Shown piece by piece: positions 7,828 through 15,730 of a DNA stretch of 43,788 nt. Numbering within the stretch: position 1 is the first letter of the stretch; each line of letters begins with the position of its first letter. Under the pieces are notes generated by a model, which worked only from the letters and a program-made list of their open reading frames with translations, searched no databases and was not told where the DNA came from. The stretch comes from Draconibacterium sp. (GTDB lineage Bacteria > Bacteroidota > Bacteroidia > Bacteroidales > Prolixibacteraceae): positions 1 through 43,788 of the forward strand of contig WOYV01000030.1 in the NCBI GenBank assembly GCA_011620585.1. The letters are read 5' to 3'. The position numbers were made by a program, and so were the translations under genes.

Positions 7828-7857
7828 AAAAAAAGAGATCAAAAGCGACCTCTTTTT
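7828..7857 (-). terminator. Terminator of the DUF1080 gene (repeat-associated, copy 1)
   Basis: Hairpin AAAAAGAGGTC/GATCTCTTTTT on the minus strand with one mismatch; the 3' arm runs straight into a T-tract. It is 55 bases after the DUF1080 stop. It resembles the hairpin at 10863-10884, sharing the flanking GCACAAAAAAAGAG on the plus strand. Confidence 0.7.
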
Positions 7858-7870
7858 CCTGCCTGCCCCC

Positions 7871-7895
7871 CCAAACCATTGGAAGTTGCAAGTTC
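7871..7895 (-). repeat. Degenerate copy of the post-gene repeat block (copy 1)
   Basis: The core TTGCAACTTCCAA (minus strand; 7879-7891) is identical to copies 2 and 3 (9123-9153, 10895-10925). The C-rich part beside it is diverged. It again lies between a stop codon and a hairpin terminator. Confidence 0.5.
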
Positions 7896-7911
7896 CTCTT
7901 TAAAATGCAGT

Positions 7912-8898
7912 TTAATTAACCGACGGTGTAACAACAAATTTGCGGAATTCCACCGGCCCGTGATCACCCTGAATCATAAATGGGCCAGGTTCTCCTTCTT
8001 TGCTATCGAGCGAGCCACCTGTAATTCCGGGAATAGGACGGTTAGAAATAACTTCTGTTCCATTAAGCACAACAGTAACATGGCGCCCAACAAGCGTAAC
8101 TTCATAAGTCTGCCATTCTCCCGGTTTTTTAGCTGCATATACTGCCGGAGCGATAAAACCGTAGATACCGCCTAAACTTACGAGATCAGTTCTTCCTTTT
8201 GAATCTTCAATCTGGAGCTCATGACGGCCGCGAAGATAAATTCCACTGTTACTTCCTGCCGGGTACCGGAATTCCACACTGAGTTTGAAATCGTTAAATT
8301 TTTGGGTGCTGACCAGGTTGCCACCCGATTCGGTGTTAACCATTACTCCATCAATCATTTGAAATTTACAGTTCTCAGGAATAATCCATCTGTCCATATT
8401 TTCGGTAATCAAATTGATGGGGTTACCCCAAATTGGCGGTTCTTTTCTTTCCAGCGACGGAGCCCGTACACCTGTCCATTCCAATTTATTACCGGCAAGC
8501 ATTTGATAACCAGAGAGCTTATCATCTTTCAACGTAAATTCAAAATAAAGATCATCTATATCCATCCACTGCGGGGGAATGGTAAAATGATATTTATCCG
8601 TACTGGCATCATAGATTACTTCTGCTATTGGCCTTGCACTACCTTCGTATCCAACATAGTATCCAACCAGGGTAGAAAAGCCCGATAATTTAACTTCAAG
8701 CCATCCCGGGAAACCATTTGAAGTCATTAATCCGTGTCTGAAAAGTCCGAGATTCTCAATCTGATCATCCGTCATATTTATGGTAAGATCCCACTTGCCA
8801 ATTAACGGCGAGTCACTTTCAACGCGTTGTGCCTGTAAGGGAACGAAACCAATTAGGGTAAAAACAAATAATAAAACGTAAGCTTTTAGTTTTTTCAT
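7912..8898 (-). CDS. Secreted DUF1080 protein (3-keto-disaccharide hydrolase-like)
   Basis: This 328-residue exported protein has a clear signal peptide (MKKLKAYVLLFVFTLIGFVP then LQAQ). The C-terminal half, about residues 150-325, is a DUF1080 concanavalin-like beta sandwich: FNDFKLSVEFRYPAGSNSGI, YLRGRHELQIEDS and VLNGTEVISNRPIPG. The family includes 3-keto-disaccharide hydrolases and putative glycan-binding proteins acting in the periplasm or on the surface. The N-terminal third (KWDLTINMTDDQIENLG) is an additional lipocalin-like or beta domain with no name I can give. It is isolated from other sugar genes and bounded by repeat-associated hairpins, so it may be accessory cargo. Substrate unknown. 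Confidence 0.85.
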   Translation of the reverse strand: MKKLKAYVLLFVFTLIGFVPLQAQRVESDSPLIGKWDLTINMTDDQIENLGLFRHGLMTSNGFPGWLEVKLSGFSTLVGYYVGYEGSARPIAEVIYDASTDKYHFTIPPQWMDIDDLYFEFTLKDDKLSGYQMLAGNKLEWTGVRAPSLERKEPPIWGNPINLITENMDRWIIPENCKFQMIDGVMVNTESGGNLVSTQKFNDFKLSVEFRYPAGSNSGIYLRGRHELQIEDSKGRTDLVSLGGIYGFIAPAVYAAKKPGEWQTYEVTLVGRHVTVVLNGTEVISNRPIPGITGGSLDSKEGEPGPFMIQGDHGPVEFRKFVVTPSVN

Positions 8899-9088
8899 AG
8901 CATATCTATTTTGATTAATAAAATGACAAATTTGCTTTTAGATATACAAATCTACTCAAAATCAGTGTTTGATTAAAAACTTCTACCTGTTTTCTTCCTT
9001 TTAAATATCCTGAATTTGCGCATATTTAGAGTTGGTAGTTAACGTTTTCGTAGATGTTCCTGTACTATCGTCTCAAAAATCCGGGCAT

Positions 9089-9122
9089 AAATAAGGTCAA
9101 CCGAAACCGATTGACCTTATTT
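9089..9122 (-). terminator. Perfect hairpin behind the DUF4143 ATPase gene (repeat-associated, copy 2)
   Basis: Arms AAATAAGGTCAA (9089-9100) and its exact complement (9111-9122) form a 12-bp stem with a 10-base loop. It lies about 190 bases downstream of the ATPase stop and upstream of the DUF1080 gene. The T-run is short, so termination strength is uncertain. Confidence 0.55.
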
Positions 9123-9153
9123 GCTCCCCTGACAGTTGGAAGTTGCAACCTGA
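9123..9153 (-). repeat. 31-bp post-gene repeat, copy 2
   Basis: Matches 10895-10925 at 30 of 31 positions (plus strand begins GCTCCCCTGACAGTTGG). Read on the minus strand, it ends CAGGGGAGC just before a hairpin, as the 3' end of a tRNA followed by its terminator would. No complete tRNA can be folded here. Confidence 0.7.
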
Positions 9154-9310
9154 TTTGTGAAAGTTTGGTGTGAATTAACACCAAATTGGGTTAATTTGAA
9201 TCTCATAGTTTTTCAGACATATATCGGACATTGAGCCCATATATCGGACATTTTTCAGACACTCAGGGTGTAAAATATTCCTTTCTTTTCGCCTTCTTTT
9301 TTCAATTCTA
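9154..9310. other. Gap with a duplicated 15-mer
   Basis: CATATATCGGACATT occurs twice, at 9218-9232 and 9238-9252, flanked on both sides by TTTTTCAGACA (9210-9220 and 9251-9261). No gene is visible. Such short nested repeats occur at ends of some insertion sequences, but no transposase is present. Confidence 0.45.
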
Positions 9311-10645
9311 TTATACTTTATCTAATTCCTGTTCAATGCGGTGTACAAGGTAAAAAGGCAGGTTGAGAAGGGTGAACGCTTTGCCAGCAATGGTTTTGGC
9401 TTTTTGCACCAGGTATTCACCTTGATAAACTCTTACAGCAATATTATGGGGGGCGCGGTCAATAAATTGGTGCAATGATTTTAATTTTCCAATACTTCCT
9501 GATTTTACTTCAATGGGAATAAGTTTTCCCTGCCAAGGTAAAATATAATCGACCTCTGCACTTGATTCTCTTTTTTCGCGTACCCAAAAATTTAATTTGG
9601 TGCTAATCGAAAAATTGGATGCAAGCAGCTCCTGTCCGGTAATGTGCTCGGCAATAATTCCCCGGTATGTATCACTAATATTTTCGTTAAAAACGAGCTC
9701 GCCCATCAATCCCCGTGCATGATTAATCAATCCGGTATCCAACACGTGAAGACGGGGTTTCCGTTTCAGCGAGGGAGAAACCGGCGCTTCCACTGTGATG
9801 CTTGGATGTACCAACTGGATCAACATTGTTTTTTCAAGGGCACGGAATGCTTCTCTCATTTCTCTTGAACGGTATTCCGAATTTCCGAATTTTTCAAATG
9901 TAATCTTTGTTCCACCCATAGCAAAAGCATGGTCAATAATATGTCTGATGTAAGTTGTTTGTGCTGAAGAAACAGCATACTTTTCCACATCGTCGGAAAA
10001 AGAATAAATCAGGCTGTCATAAACCGAACCGAGTGATGAAATATCGGTTCCGCTTGCATAAAGTTTCAATACTTCGGGCATTCCGCCAATAGTGGCATAT
10101 TTTTTAAATTGTGCAGTAAGCTGGTTATGTAAAAATGCCGGAACCGTAATTTTTTCAAGCTCTGCCGCTAATAATTTGTTATCGGTAGCATACAGAAATT
10201 CCTTGAAAGAACAGGGATGAATTGCCATGTACTCCACTCTGCCTACAGGAAAGGAAATTTTTCGATCCATTATGCTCTCTAAAAGAGACCCCGCAGTTAT
10301 TACGAACAGGTCATTAGCCTCTTCATAAAAATACCTGAGAAGAGCTATGGCCTTTGGAGAATTCTGAATTTCATCAATAAAAATAAGGGTTGTCCCCCCG
10401 TTTCTCTTCTTCCCTGCAAAAATAAACAGGTTAGTGATTAAATCGTGGAAAGGATAATTTTGTTCGAATAATTGTTTTTCTTCTTCCTTTTCAAGATTAA
10501 GGTAAATATACTGGTCGAATTGTTCCGAAAACATATTTATAGCAGTAGTTTTCCCTACCTGCCTGGCACCTCTTATGACAAGAGGTTTTCGGAATTGCTT
10601 CTTTCTCCATTTTCCTAGTTCTACTAATATTTCCCGCTTAAACAT
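9311..10645 (-). CDS. AAA ATPase with DUF4143 domain
   Basis: The protein has 444 residues. The Walker A is GARQVGKTT (26-34) and the Walker B TLIFIDEIQ (about 86-94), so residues 1 to about 200 are a P-loop ATPase. The C-terminal half is DUF4143, including the conserved nuclease-like segment NFWVREKRESSAEVDYILPW followed by LIPIEVKSG, a PD-(D/E)xK-like arrangement. These proteins are widespread, often horizontally moved, and their biological role is not established. Three 15-bp direct repeats at 33-bp intervals stand immediately before the start codon and probably regulate it. It is transcribed alone. Confidence 0.9.
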   Translation of the reverse strand: MFKREILVELGKWRKKQFRKPLVIRGARQVGKTTAINMFSEQFDQYIYLNLEKEEEKQLFEQNYPFHDLITNLFIFAGKKRNGGTTLIFIDEIQNSPKAIALLRYFYEEANDLFVITAGSLLESIMDRKISFPVGRVEYMAIHPCSFKEFLYATDNKLLAAELEKITVPAFLHNQLTAQFKKYATIGGMPEVLKLYASGTDISSLGSVYDSLIYSFSDDVEKYAVSSAQTTYIRHIIDHAFAMGGTKITFEKFGNSEYRSREMREAFRALEKTMLIQLVHPSITVEAPVSPSLKRKPRLHVLDTGLINHARGLMGELVFNENISDTYRGIIAEHITGQELLASNFSISTKLNFWVREKRESSAEVDYILPWQGKLIPIEVKSGSIGKLKSLHQFIDRAPHNIAVRVYQGEYLVQKAKTIAGKAFTLLNLPFYLVHRIEQELDKV

Positions 10646-10655
10646 TTATTTGATT

Positions 10656-10736
10656 GTATTAAAGTGAGGGTTAAAAATACAATAAATCGTATTAAAGTGA
10701 GGGTTAATTATGAAAAATATTGTAATAAAGTGAGGG
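10656..10736 (-). repeat. Three 15-bp direct repeats at exact 33-bp spacing before the DUF4143 ATPase gene
   Basis: GTATTAAAGTGAGGG occurs at 10656-10670 and 10689-10703, and GTAATAAAGTGAGGG at 10722-10736 (plus strand). The period is exactly 33 bp, about three helical turns. The first copy ends 11 bases from the ATG of the ATPase gene. It looks like an operator array or binding iterons; function is not known. Confidence 0.75.
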
Positions 10737-10857
10737 ATGCATTTCATATCAGATAAACAGTTTTATAAATTAACTCAACTATCTAAAGTCATCAAATATG
10801 AAATTCAATTTACTTACAAAAGTCAGTGATATCAATAGTTTTGAAAGGTTCAAGCAC

Positions 10858-10884
10858 AAAAAAAGAGGTCGAAAATAACCTCTT
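10858..10884 (-). terminator. Terminator of the MntA-HepT operon (repeat-associated, copy 3)
   Basis: On the minus strand the stem AAGAGGT/ACCTCTT with an 8-base loop is followed by a run of T residues (10858-10864 on the plus strand are all A). It lies 45 bases beyond the HepT stop. Confidence 0.75.
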
Positions 10885-10894
10885 GTCCTGTGTG

Positions 10895-10925
10895 GCTCCC
10901 CTGACAGTTGGAAGTTGCATCCTGA
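10895..10925 (-). repeat. 31-bp post-gene repeat, copy 3
   Basis: Nearly identical (30/31) to 9123-9153. It sits between the HepT stop codon (10929) and the terminator hairpin, the same arrangement as the other copies. Confidence 0.7.
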
Positions 10926-10928
10926 ATT

Positions 10929-11270
10929 TTAATTTTCGTCAATAATTTCCACTATTTGCGGATATAATTCAGGTATCTTATTCTTAACCACATCCCATAC
11001 AATGGAATAGTTAACTCCCATGTAATCATGAATTAATTTATCACGCATCCCCGCCATATTTTTCCATTGTATGGAATTCCGGTTATATTTAAAATCAGCA
11101 GGAATCTTTTTGGATGCTTCACCAATTATTTCAAGACTTCTGACAACCGCACGTTTTAAGGTTTCATCGGATAAAAAGTCATCTTTTGTGAAACCATCAG
11201 GGATGACAGACAAAATAAAAGATATTTCATCTCTAATATGCTTGAGATAATCCAACGGTTCTTTAGACAT
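10929..11270 (-). CDS. hepT: HepT-like (DUF86) RNase toxin
   Basis: This 113-residue all-helical protein carries the HEPN-type signature RX4HXY as R76-DKLI-H81-D-Y83, the catalytic motif of HepT RNases. In MntA/HepT modules the partner nucleotidyltransferase adds AMP to the toxin tyrosine and silences it (established knowledge of the family). The start overlaps the end of the mntA-like gene by eight bases, giving translational coupling and the usual antitoxin-first order. The motif is intact, so the system is probably functional. It lies beside tRNA-Asn in an accessory stretch. Confidence 0.9.
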   Translation of the reverse strand: MSKEPLDYLKHIRDEISFILSVIPDGFTKDDFLSDETLKRAVVRSLEIIGEASKKIPADFKYNRNSIQWKNMAGMRDKLIHDYMGVNYSIVWDVVKNKIPELYPQIVEIIDEN

Positions 11271-11559
11271 ACTGAACCTCTTTAAGAATTTTAGTACCTA
11301 TGTATGGACTTAGACCATTTTTTGTAACCACTTCAACCCTAATGTTCTTAAATAGCTTCTCCAATAATTCATAAACAGCCATATAATTGTCAAAGGTTTC
11401 TTTTTCAGGATCGAAATCAATGAGAATATCAATATCACTTTGTTCGGTTTGTTCATTTCGAACATACGAACCAAACAAACCAAGCTGCCTGATTCCTTTT
11501 ACAGAAAGATCTGCTTTTTTAGTTTTTAAAGCAGATAATATGTATTCTTTATTTGTCAT
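11263..11559 (-). CDS. mntA: MntA-like minimal nucleotidyltransferase antitoxin
   Basis: This 98-residue minimal polymerase-beta fold nucleotidyltransferase has the signature GSx10DxD: G30-S31 in LFGSYVR and D42-I-D44 in QSDIDILIDF. It would AMPylate the HepT toxin encoded directly downstream with an 8-base overlap. A perfect -7 box TATATTTG lies at 11568-11575 only eight bases before the ATG, so the transcript may be nearly leaderless. It is 112 bases from tRNA-Asn on the same strand. Confidence 0.9.
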   Translation of the reverse strand: MTNKEYILSALKTKKADLSVKGIRQLGLFGSYVRNEQTEQSDIDILIDFDPEKETFDNYMAVYELLEKLFKNIRVEVVTKNGLSPYIGTKILKEVQYV

Positions 11560-11567
11560 TTCAATAA

Positions 11568-11575
11568 CAAATATA
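11568..11575 (-). promoter_or_regulatory. -7 promoter box (TATATTTG) of the toxin-antitoxin operon
   Basis: A full match to TAnnTTTG on the minus strand, eight bases before the mntA ATG. A TTG at -33 is not evident. If used, transcription would begin at or within a few bases of the start codon. Confidence 0.45.
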
Positions 11576-11671
11576 CGAATCTAATTAATATGAAATTTTG
11601 ATTCTCTTGTAGTATGAAAAAAGAAAAGCGTTACATGAAACTCATATAGCGCTAATACTTTTATACTGGTG

Positions 11672-11745
11672 CTCCCCAGGTAGGACTTGAACCTACGACC
11701 TACGGATTAACAGTCCGCCGCTCTAACCAACTGAGCTACTAGGGA
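11672..11745 (-). tRNA. tRNA-Asn (anticodon GTT)
   Basis: The acceptor stem TCCCTAG/CTGGGGA has 7 pairs with one G-T. The D-arm region is TAGCTCAGTTGGTTAGAGC, the anticodon stem GCGGA/TCCGT encloses loop CTGTTAA, and the T-arm is TAGG-TTCAAGT-CCTA. The anticodon GTT reads Asn codons. The discriminator is G and CCA is not encoded. Length 74. Confidence 0.95.
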
Positions 11746-11786
11746 ATTTTTTTCTCTTCGAGAACGTTTGCTTTTCAAAAGCGTTG

Positions 11787-11815
11787 CAAAAGTAATAGCT
11801 TTTCTGAAATCTCAA
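11787..11815 (-). promoter_or_regulatory. Promoter of tRNA-Asn
   Basis: The -7 box TACTTTTG (11787-11794) is a full TAnnTTTG match, with TTG (11813-11815) 18 bases upstream. The box is about 40 bases before the mature tRNA 5' end. Confidence 0.6.
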
Positions 11816-12000
11816 AACTTTTTTTTCAAAATTTTATCGTATTCATAGTTCTCAACCCATCGTATAACGGAGAAGAACAGCCGCCACATAAAACCATGAT
11901 AACCAGACAAAAACATTAAATACCCTAATAAATAAAAAGGAACTGTTCCGGGTTCATTCCCGATTGCGTAAATTTATGCCCATCAACACAAAAGTTAGAT

Positions 12001-12927
12001 ATGAGAATTACTAGTACTGCGTTATTCCTGATCGTGTTTATTTCAATTTACAGTAAAAATACGAGTGCCCAAAGCTACAACTTACAACTGGAAATTATCA
12101 ATCAGCCCAACAACCCGGTGATTCTCGAATGGGTGAGCGGCGACAGCTATACAAAGATCGATAGTTCGTTAGTTAATAACTGTACGCTGAGTTTTCAGTT
12201 CCCCGCAGATACACATGTTGGAGTTTACCGCTTAAATTTTGGCAAAACCGGTTATGCGCGTGTAATGAATACAGACCCGCAAACACTCGACTTTATTTTT
12301 AATCGTGAAAATATCCACTTTAAAACCGACTTCAAAAATCCATTTGTGACAGCAGAAGTGGTGTATTCGAAAGAAAATGAAGTTTATTTCGATTTCCTGA
12401 AACGGCTGAAAGAATACCAAGGACTTTTGGAAATAATAGAAAAAGAACTCGACAGCTACTGGCAACAAAGCGACACAGCAAAAGCCATCGATGCCGCCAA
12501 CGAGTTTAACCGTTTACAAATGGAATGGGATCTTCGGGTGGTGCAAACCGTTCAGCAAAACAATGATCTTTTTGCTTCAAAGTTGATCGCGATAAAACGG
12601 GTTCCTCTAAAAGACGGATTCTTGACCCCGGAAGAAAGAATGAAAAACTACCGGAAAAACTTTTTACAGGATGTGGATTTCAGTGACGAGTCGCTGATTT
12701 ACTCAACTGCTCTCAGCGACAAAATCTTTAACTTTCTGGTGCTTTTTAATCAACCCGGGTTCACACGCGAACAACGAGTTGCCAATTATTTCGGAGCTGT
12801 CGACGAAATCTTATCCCGGACCAGGGAAAATGAACAGATCCATAATTTTATTGTCGATTACCTTATCCATGGATTCGAAGTTCTTGACATGAAAGAAATA
12901 ATCCGCCACATCATCGAAAAAGATTAA
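12001..12927 (+). CDS. Exported DUF4369-like protein lacking a thioredoxin domain
   Basis: The protein has 308 residues with a signal peptide (MRITSTALFLIVFISIYSKN then TSAQ). Residues about 25-125 resemble the DUF4369 beta-sandwich found before TlpA-like thioredoxins (LEIINQPNNPVILEWVSGD with VGVYRLNFGK). The remainder is helical and charged (FDFLKRLKEYQGLLEIIEKE). There is no CxxC, and the protein stops where a thioredoxin domain would begin; compare the complete version at 35696-36790. It is therefore a stand-alone periplasmic or surface protein of unknown function. Its stop codon overlaps that of mqnC on the other strand by two to four bases. Confidence 0.75.
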   Translation: MRITSTALFLIVFISIYSKNTSAQSYNLQLEIINQPNNPVILEWVSGDSYTKIDSSLVNNCTLSFQFPADTHVGVYRLNFGKTGYARVMNTDPQTLDFIFNRENIHFKTDFKNPFVTAEVVYSKENEVYFDFLKRLKEYQGLLEIIEKELDSYWQQSDTAKAIDAANEFNRLQMEWDLRVVQTVQQNNDLFASKLIAIKRVPLKDGFLTPEERMKNYRKNFLQDVDFSDESLIYSTALSDKIFNFLVLFNQPGFTREQRVANYFGAVDEILSRTRENEQIHNFIVDYLIHGFEVLDMKEIIRHIIEKD

Positions 12928-14033
12928 TGGGCCGCCGCTTCTCCAGGTAAAGCTTCGTCTTCATAAGCCTGGTTGCGGTAACGTGGCTCGTACCCGGCAT
13001 CGCGGATAGCTTGTTGAATCCCCGTAGCATTTAGCTGGTAGCGGGCTCCGGCAGCCGAAACCACATTTTCTTCCATCATAATCGATCCGAAATCGTTAGC
13101 CCCCCCATGCAAACAAAGCTGACCGGTAGCAGCGCCCACGGTAAGCCACGAAGCTTGCAGGTTCTTAATATTATTGAGCATGATTCGGCTCATTGCAATC
13201 AAACGCAGGTAATCGTTCGAAGTGCTTTTACTTCTTATTCCTTCTGTTTGCAAAACGGTGCCCTCATCCATAAATGGCCAGGGCACAAAAGTCACAAAAC
13301 CATAATTTCCTGTTGCCCTCTCGCTTTGTACTTCGCGTAAATAAATAAGATGTTGCAAACGCTCCTCTTTCGTTTCAATGTGTCCATACATCATCGTAGC
13401 CGAAGTCACCATATTCATTTTGTGTGCCTCACGCATCACATCGAGCCAGTCTTGCGTATTACATTTCCCGGGCGAAATGGTTTTCCGAACACGGTCAGAA
13501 AGTATCTCGGCACCCGCACCCGGCAGGCTTTCCAGTCCGGCTTCAACCAGGAGTTCGAGAACTTCGCGAAAACTCTTTCGTGCTTTTTTAGCTAAAAAGG
13601 CTATTTCAGGTGGTCCAAGAGCATGTAATTTTACGTTGGGATAGCGTTTCTTTAACTCCGTAAAAAGATCGGTATAATACTCTACTCCCAGTTTTGGGTG
13701 CATTCCACCCTGCATCAGAACTTGTCGACCTCCGGCAGCGATAAGCTCATCAATTTTTTCGCAATATTCTTCAATCGATGTGATGTATTGGTCATCCTCG
13801 TTTATCTTACAATGAAAGTTGCAGAATTTACATCCTGAAACACAAACATTGGTGATATTCACGTTGCGGTCGATAATCCACCCCACTTGATTCCCGGGAA
13901 CCTGCTTCTGCCTACATTCGTTCGCCACAAGCATCAACTCGCTGGTAGGAACGGTATCGTACAAATGCATTCCTTCGGCAAGCGAAAGCGCTTCAAGTTG
14001 TAAAGCTTTATTTAAGATTTGATCTGTATTCAT
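12924..14033 (-). CDS. mqnC: Cyclic dehypoxanthinyl futalosine synthase (MqnC)
   Basis: This 369-residue radical SAM enzyme of the futalosine route to menaquinone cyclises dehypoxanthinyl futalosine. The cluster motif CxxxCxxC is C64-C68-C71 (NVCVSGCKFCNFHC). Other family blocks visible are GRQVLMQGGMHPKLGVEYY, LHALGPPEIAFLAKKA, ESLPGAGAEILSDRVR and TSATMMYGHIETKEERL. The length is normal. MqnE is the nearest relative, but the GPPEI and LPGAGAEI blocks fit MqnC. It is transcribed alone; the other mqn genes are not in the window. It implies menaquinone-based respiration. Confidence 0.9.
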   Translation of the reverse strand: MNTDQILNKALQLEALSLAEGMHLYDTVPTSELMLVANECRQKQVPGNQVGWIIDRNVNITNVCVSGCKFCNFHCKINEDDQYITSIEEYCEKIDELIAAGGRQVLMQGGMHPKLGVEYYTDLFTELKKRYPNVKLHALGPPEIAFLAKKARKSFREVLELLVEAGLESLPGAGAEILSDRVRKTISPGKCNTQDWLDVMREAHKMNMVTSATMMYGHIETKEERLQHLIYLREVQSERATGNYGFVTFVPWPFMDEGTVLQTEGIRSKSTSNDYLRLIAMSRIMLNNIKNLQASWLTVGAATGQLCLHGGANDFGSIMMEENVVSAAGARYQLNATGIQQAIRDAGYEPRYRNQAYEDEALPGEAAAH

Positions 14034-14204
14034 TCAATTTCACATCTTTCGGTTTCTCAGAAACAGTTATTCAGTGTTGGTTTAATATATTAATAAAGCT
14101 ATGATTTCCTATCATTTCATATTAACACCTGGCTGTCAGCTATCTCGCTAAATTCTTCGGCTTTTGTTTGATATAATCCCTATTTTAGCCTAAAAATAAA
14201 CGCT

Positions 14205-15629
14205 ATGTTTCCAAAAATTTCAAAAATAACAGAAAACCGACAGAATATTTCAACAGCCACTTTAATTGAAAGTTCAGATCAAATTATTGACAACCGTTTA
14301 ACACAGGATGAAAAGCGCTATTTCTCTCTTCAGCTTGAAAAAAATGAAGATTGTAGTTTATTAAAAGTTCCGATTCTGCTCTTTTACAAAAAGGTGGGTA
14401 CCTCGAAAGAGCATTACCTTGCACTTGAAGCCGCAAGAACTGCCGGATCGAAACTATATTCCAAACTAAAATCCGCTAAAATTGAATCCGTTCAGCTTCA
14501 GAATTTTTGTGCCGGCGATTACCTCTCAGCATTTCTTGAAGGCTTGTTGCTGAGTGTTTACACTTTCGACAAATATTTAAAAGAAAAAGAAAGTTTTGTT
14601 TTGAACGAGATTTTTCTGATTGGAGAAATTTCGCCGTCCGAGATCGATGAACTGCTGACACTTACCAAAGCAGTTTTTGCAGCACGCGACCTGGTTAACG
14701 AACCACTCTCCTACCTTACCGCACAGCAGTTTTCGAAAGAAATAGAGAAACTGGGTGAAATAGCCGGATTTTCGGTGGAGGTGTTCAACAAGCAAAAAAT
14801 TGAAGCTTTAAAAATGGGTGGTTTGCTCGCAGTTAACCGGGGAAGTATCGATCCTCCCACCTTTAATATTCTGGAATGGAAACCAAATAACGCGAAAAAT
14901 TCGAAACCCATTGTTTTGGTGGGAAAAGGAATTGTTTTCGACACCGGTGGACTTAGTCTGAAACCAACTCCCAATTCGATGGATTTTATGAAAACCGATA
15001 TGGCCGGAGGCGCTGTTGTGGTTACTACCCTATTTGCCCTGGCCCAAAATAAAATACCCGTTCATGTGGTTGCCTTGGTACCGGCTACCGATAACCGTCC
15101 CGATGGAAATGCCTACGTCCCGGGCGATATCATCACGATGTTTGATGGGACAACGGTAGAAATCAGAAATACCGATGCCGAAGGACGCCTTATTTTGGCA
15201 GACGCACTGAGTTACGCAAAAAAATACGGTCCGCTTCTGGTGGTCGATTACGCTACACTTACAGGAGCTGCTGATATTGTCGCCGGTCAATATGCTGCGG
15301 TTGCCATGGGAAACACGCCTGCGAATCTGGAAAAACTAAAATCCACCGGACTGGATACGTTTGAGCGCCTGATAGAAGTTCCGCTGTGGGAAGAATATGC
15401 CAAACCGCTGAAATCGAAAATTGCCGATCTGAACAACCTCGGTGTCCGCGAAGCACAATCGACGATCGCCGGAAAATTTCTGGAACATTTTACCGATTAC
15501 GAATGGATACACATCGACTCGGCCGGAACACCCTACCTGAACGAAGCCGACTCCTACCGTCCTGCCGGCGGTACCGGATACGGTACCCGGCTACTTTACC
15601 ATTTTATAAAACGTTCTTTTGCCATGTAA
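14205..15629 (+). CDS. pepA: Leucyl aminopeptidase family protein (M17)
   Basis: This 474-residue cytoplasmic zinc/manganese aminopeptidase removes N-terminal residues from peptides. The M17 signature NTDAEGRL is near residues 322-329, and the metal/catalytic lysine block is VGKGIVFDTGGLSLKP, with the further ligand in MKTDMAGGA. The N-terminal macro-like domain (1 to about 150) is diverged, as usual. The C-terminal block ending RPAGGTGYGTRLLYHFI is typical. It has its own upstream region; pdxA starts about 100 bases after its stop. Confidence 0.93.
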   Translation: MFPKISKITENRQNISTATLIESSDQIIDNRLTQDEKRYFSLQLEKNEDCSLLKVPILLFYKKVGTSKEHYLALEAARTAGSKLYSKLKSAKIESVQLQNFCAGDYLSAFLEGLLLSVYTFDKYLKEKESFVLNEIFLIGEISPSEIDELLTLTKAVFAARDLVNEPLSYLTAQQFSKEIEKLGEIAGFSVEVFNKQKIEALKMGGLLAVNRGSIDPPTFNILEWKPNNAKNSKPIVLVGKGIVFDTGGLSLKPTPNSMDFMKTDMAGGAVVVTTLFALAQNKIPVHVVALVPATDNRPDGNAYVPGDIITMFDGTTVEIRNTDAEGRLILADALSYAKKYGPLLVVDYATLTGAADIVAGQYAAVAMGNTPANLEKLKSTGLDTFERLIEVPLWEEYAKPLKSKIADLNNLGVREAQSTIAGKFLEHFTDYEWIHIDSAGTPYLNEADSYRPAGGTGYGTRLLYHFIKRSFAM

Positions 15630-15681
15630 CCCCAGCGTTGCTTACAAACAATTCGAACTATGATTCTTTGAAATTAAAAAT

Positions 15682-15689
15682 TAACTTTG
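15682..15689 (+). promoter_or_regulatory. Possible -7 box (TAACTTTG) of the pdxA-ruvA-sprA unit
   Basis: Full TAnnTTTG match 41 bases before the pdxA ATG. A correctly spaced TTG at -33 is not obvious, so this is tentative. Confidence 0.4.
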
Positions 15690-15730
15690 CACCTCTTGTT
15701 TAGCAGGATATTTAACTGAAAAAGAAAGAA

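Noticed and set aside
9123-9153. Complete tRNA gene at the repeat blocks
   Set aside because: Only the acceptor-like 3' end is recognisable; no anticodon arm or D-arm can be placed upstream.
10656-10736. The three spaced repeats as a short CRISPR array
   Set aside because: Repeats are only 15 bp with 18-bp AT-rich spacers, three units, no cas genes nearby; position at a start codon suggests regulation.
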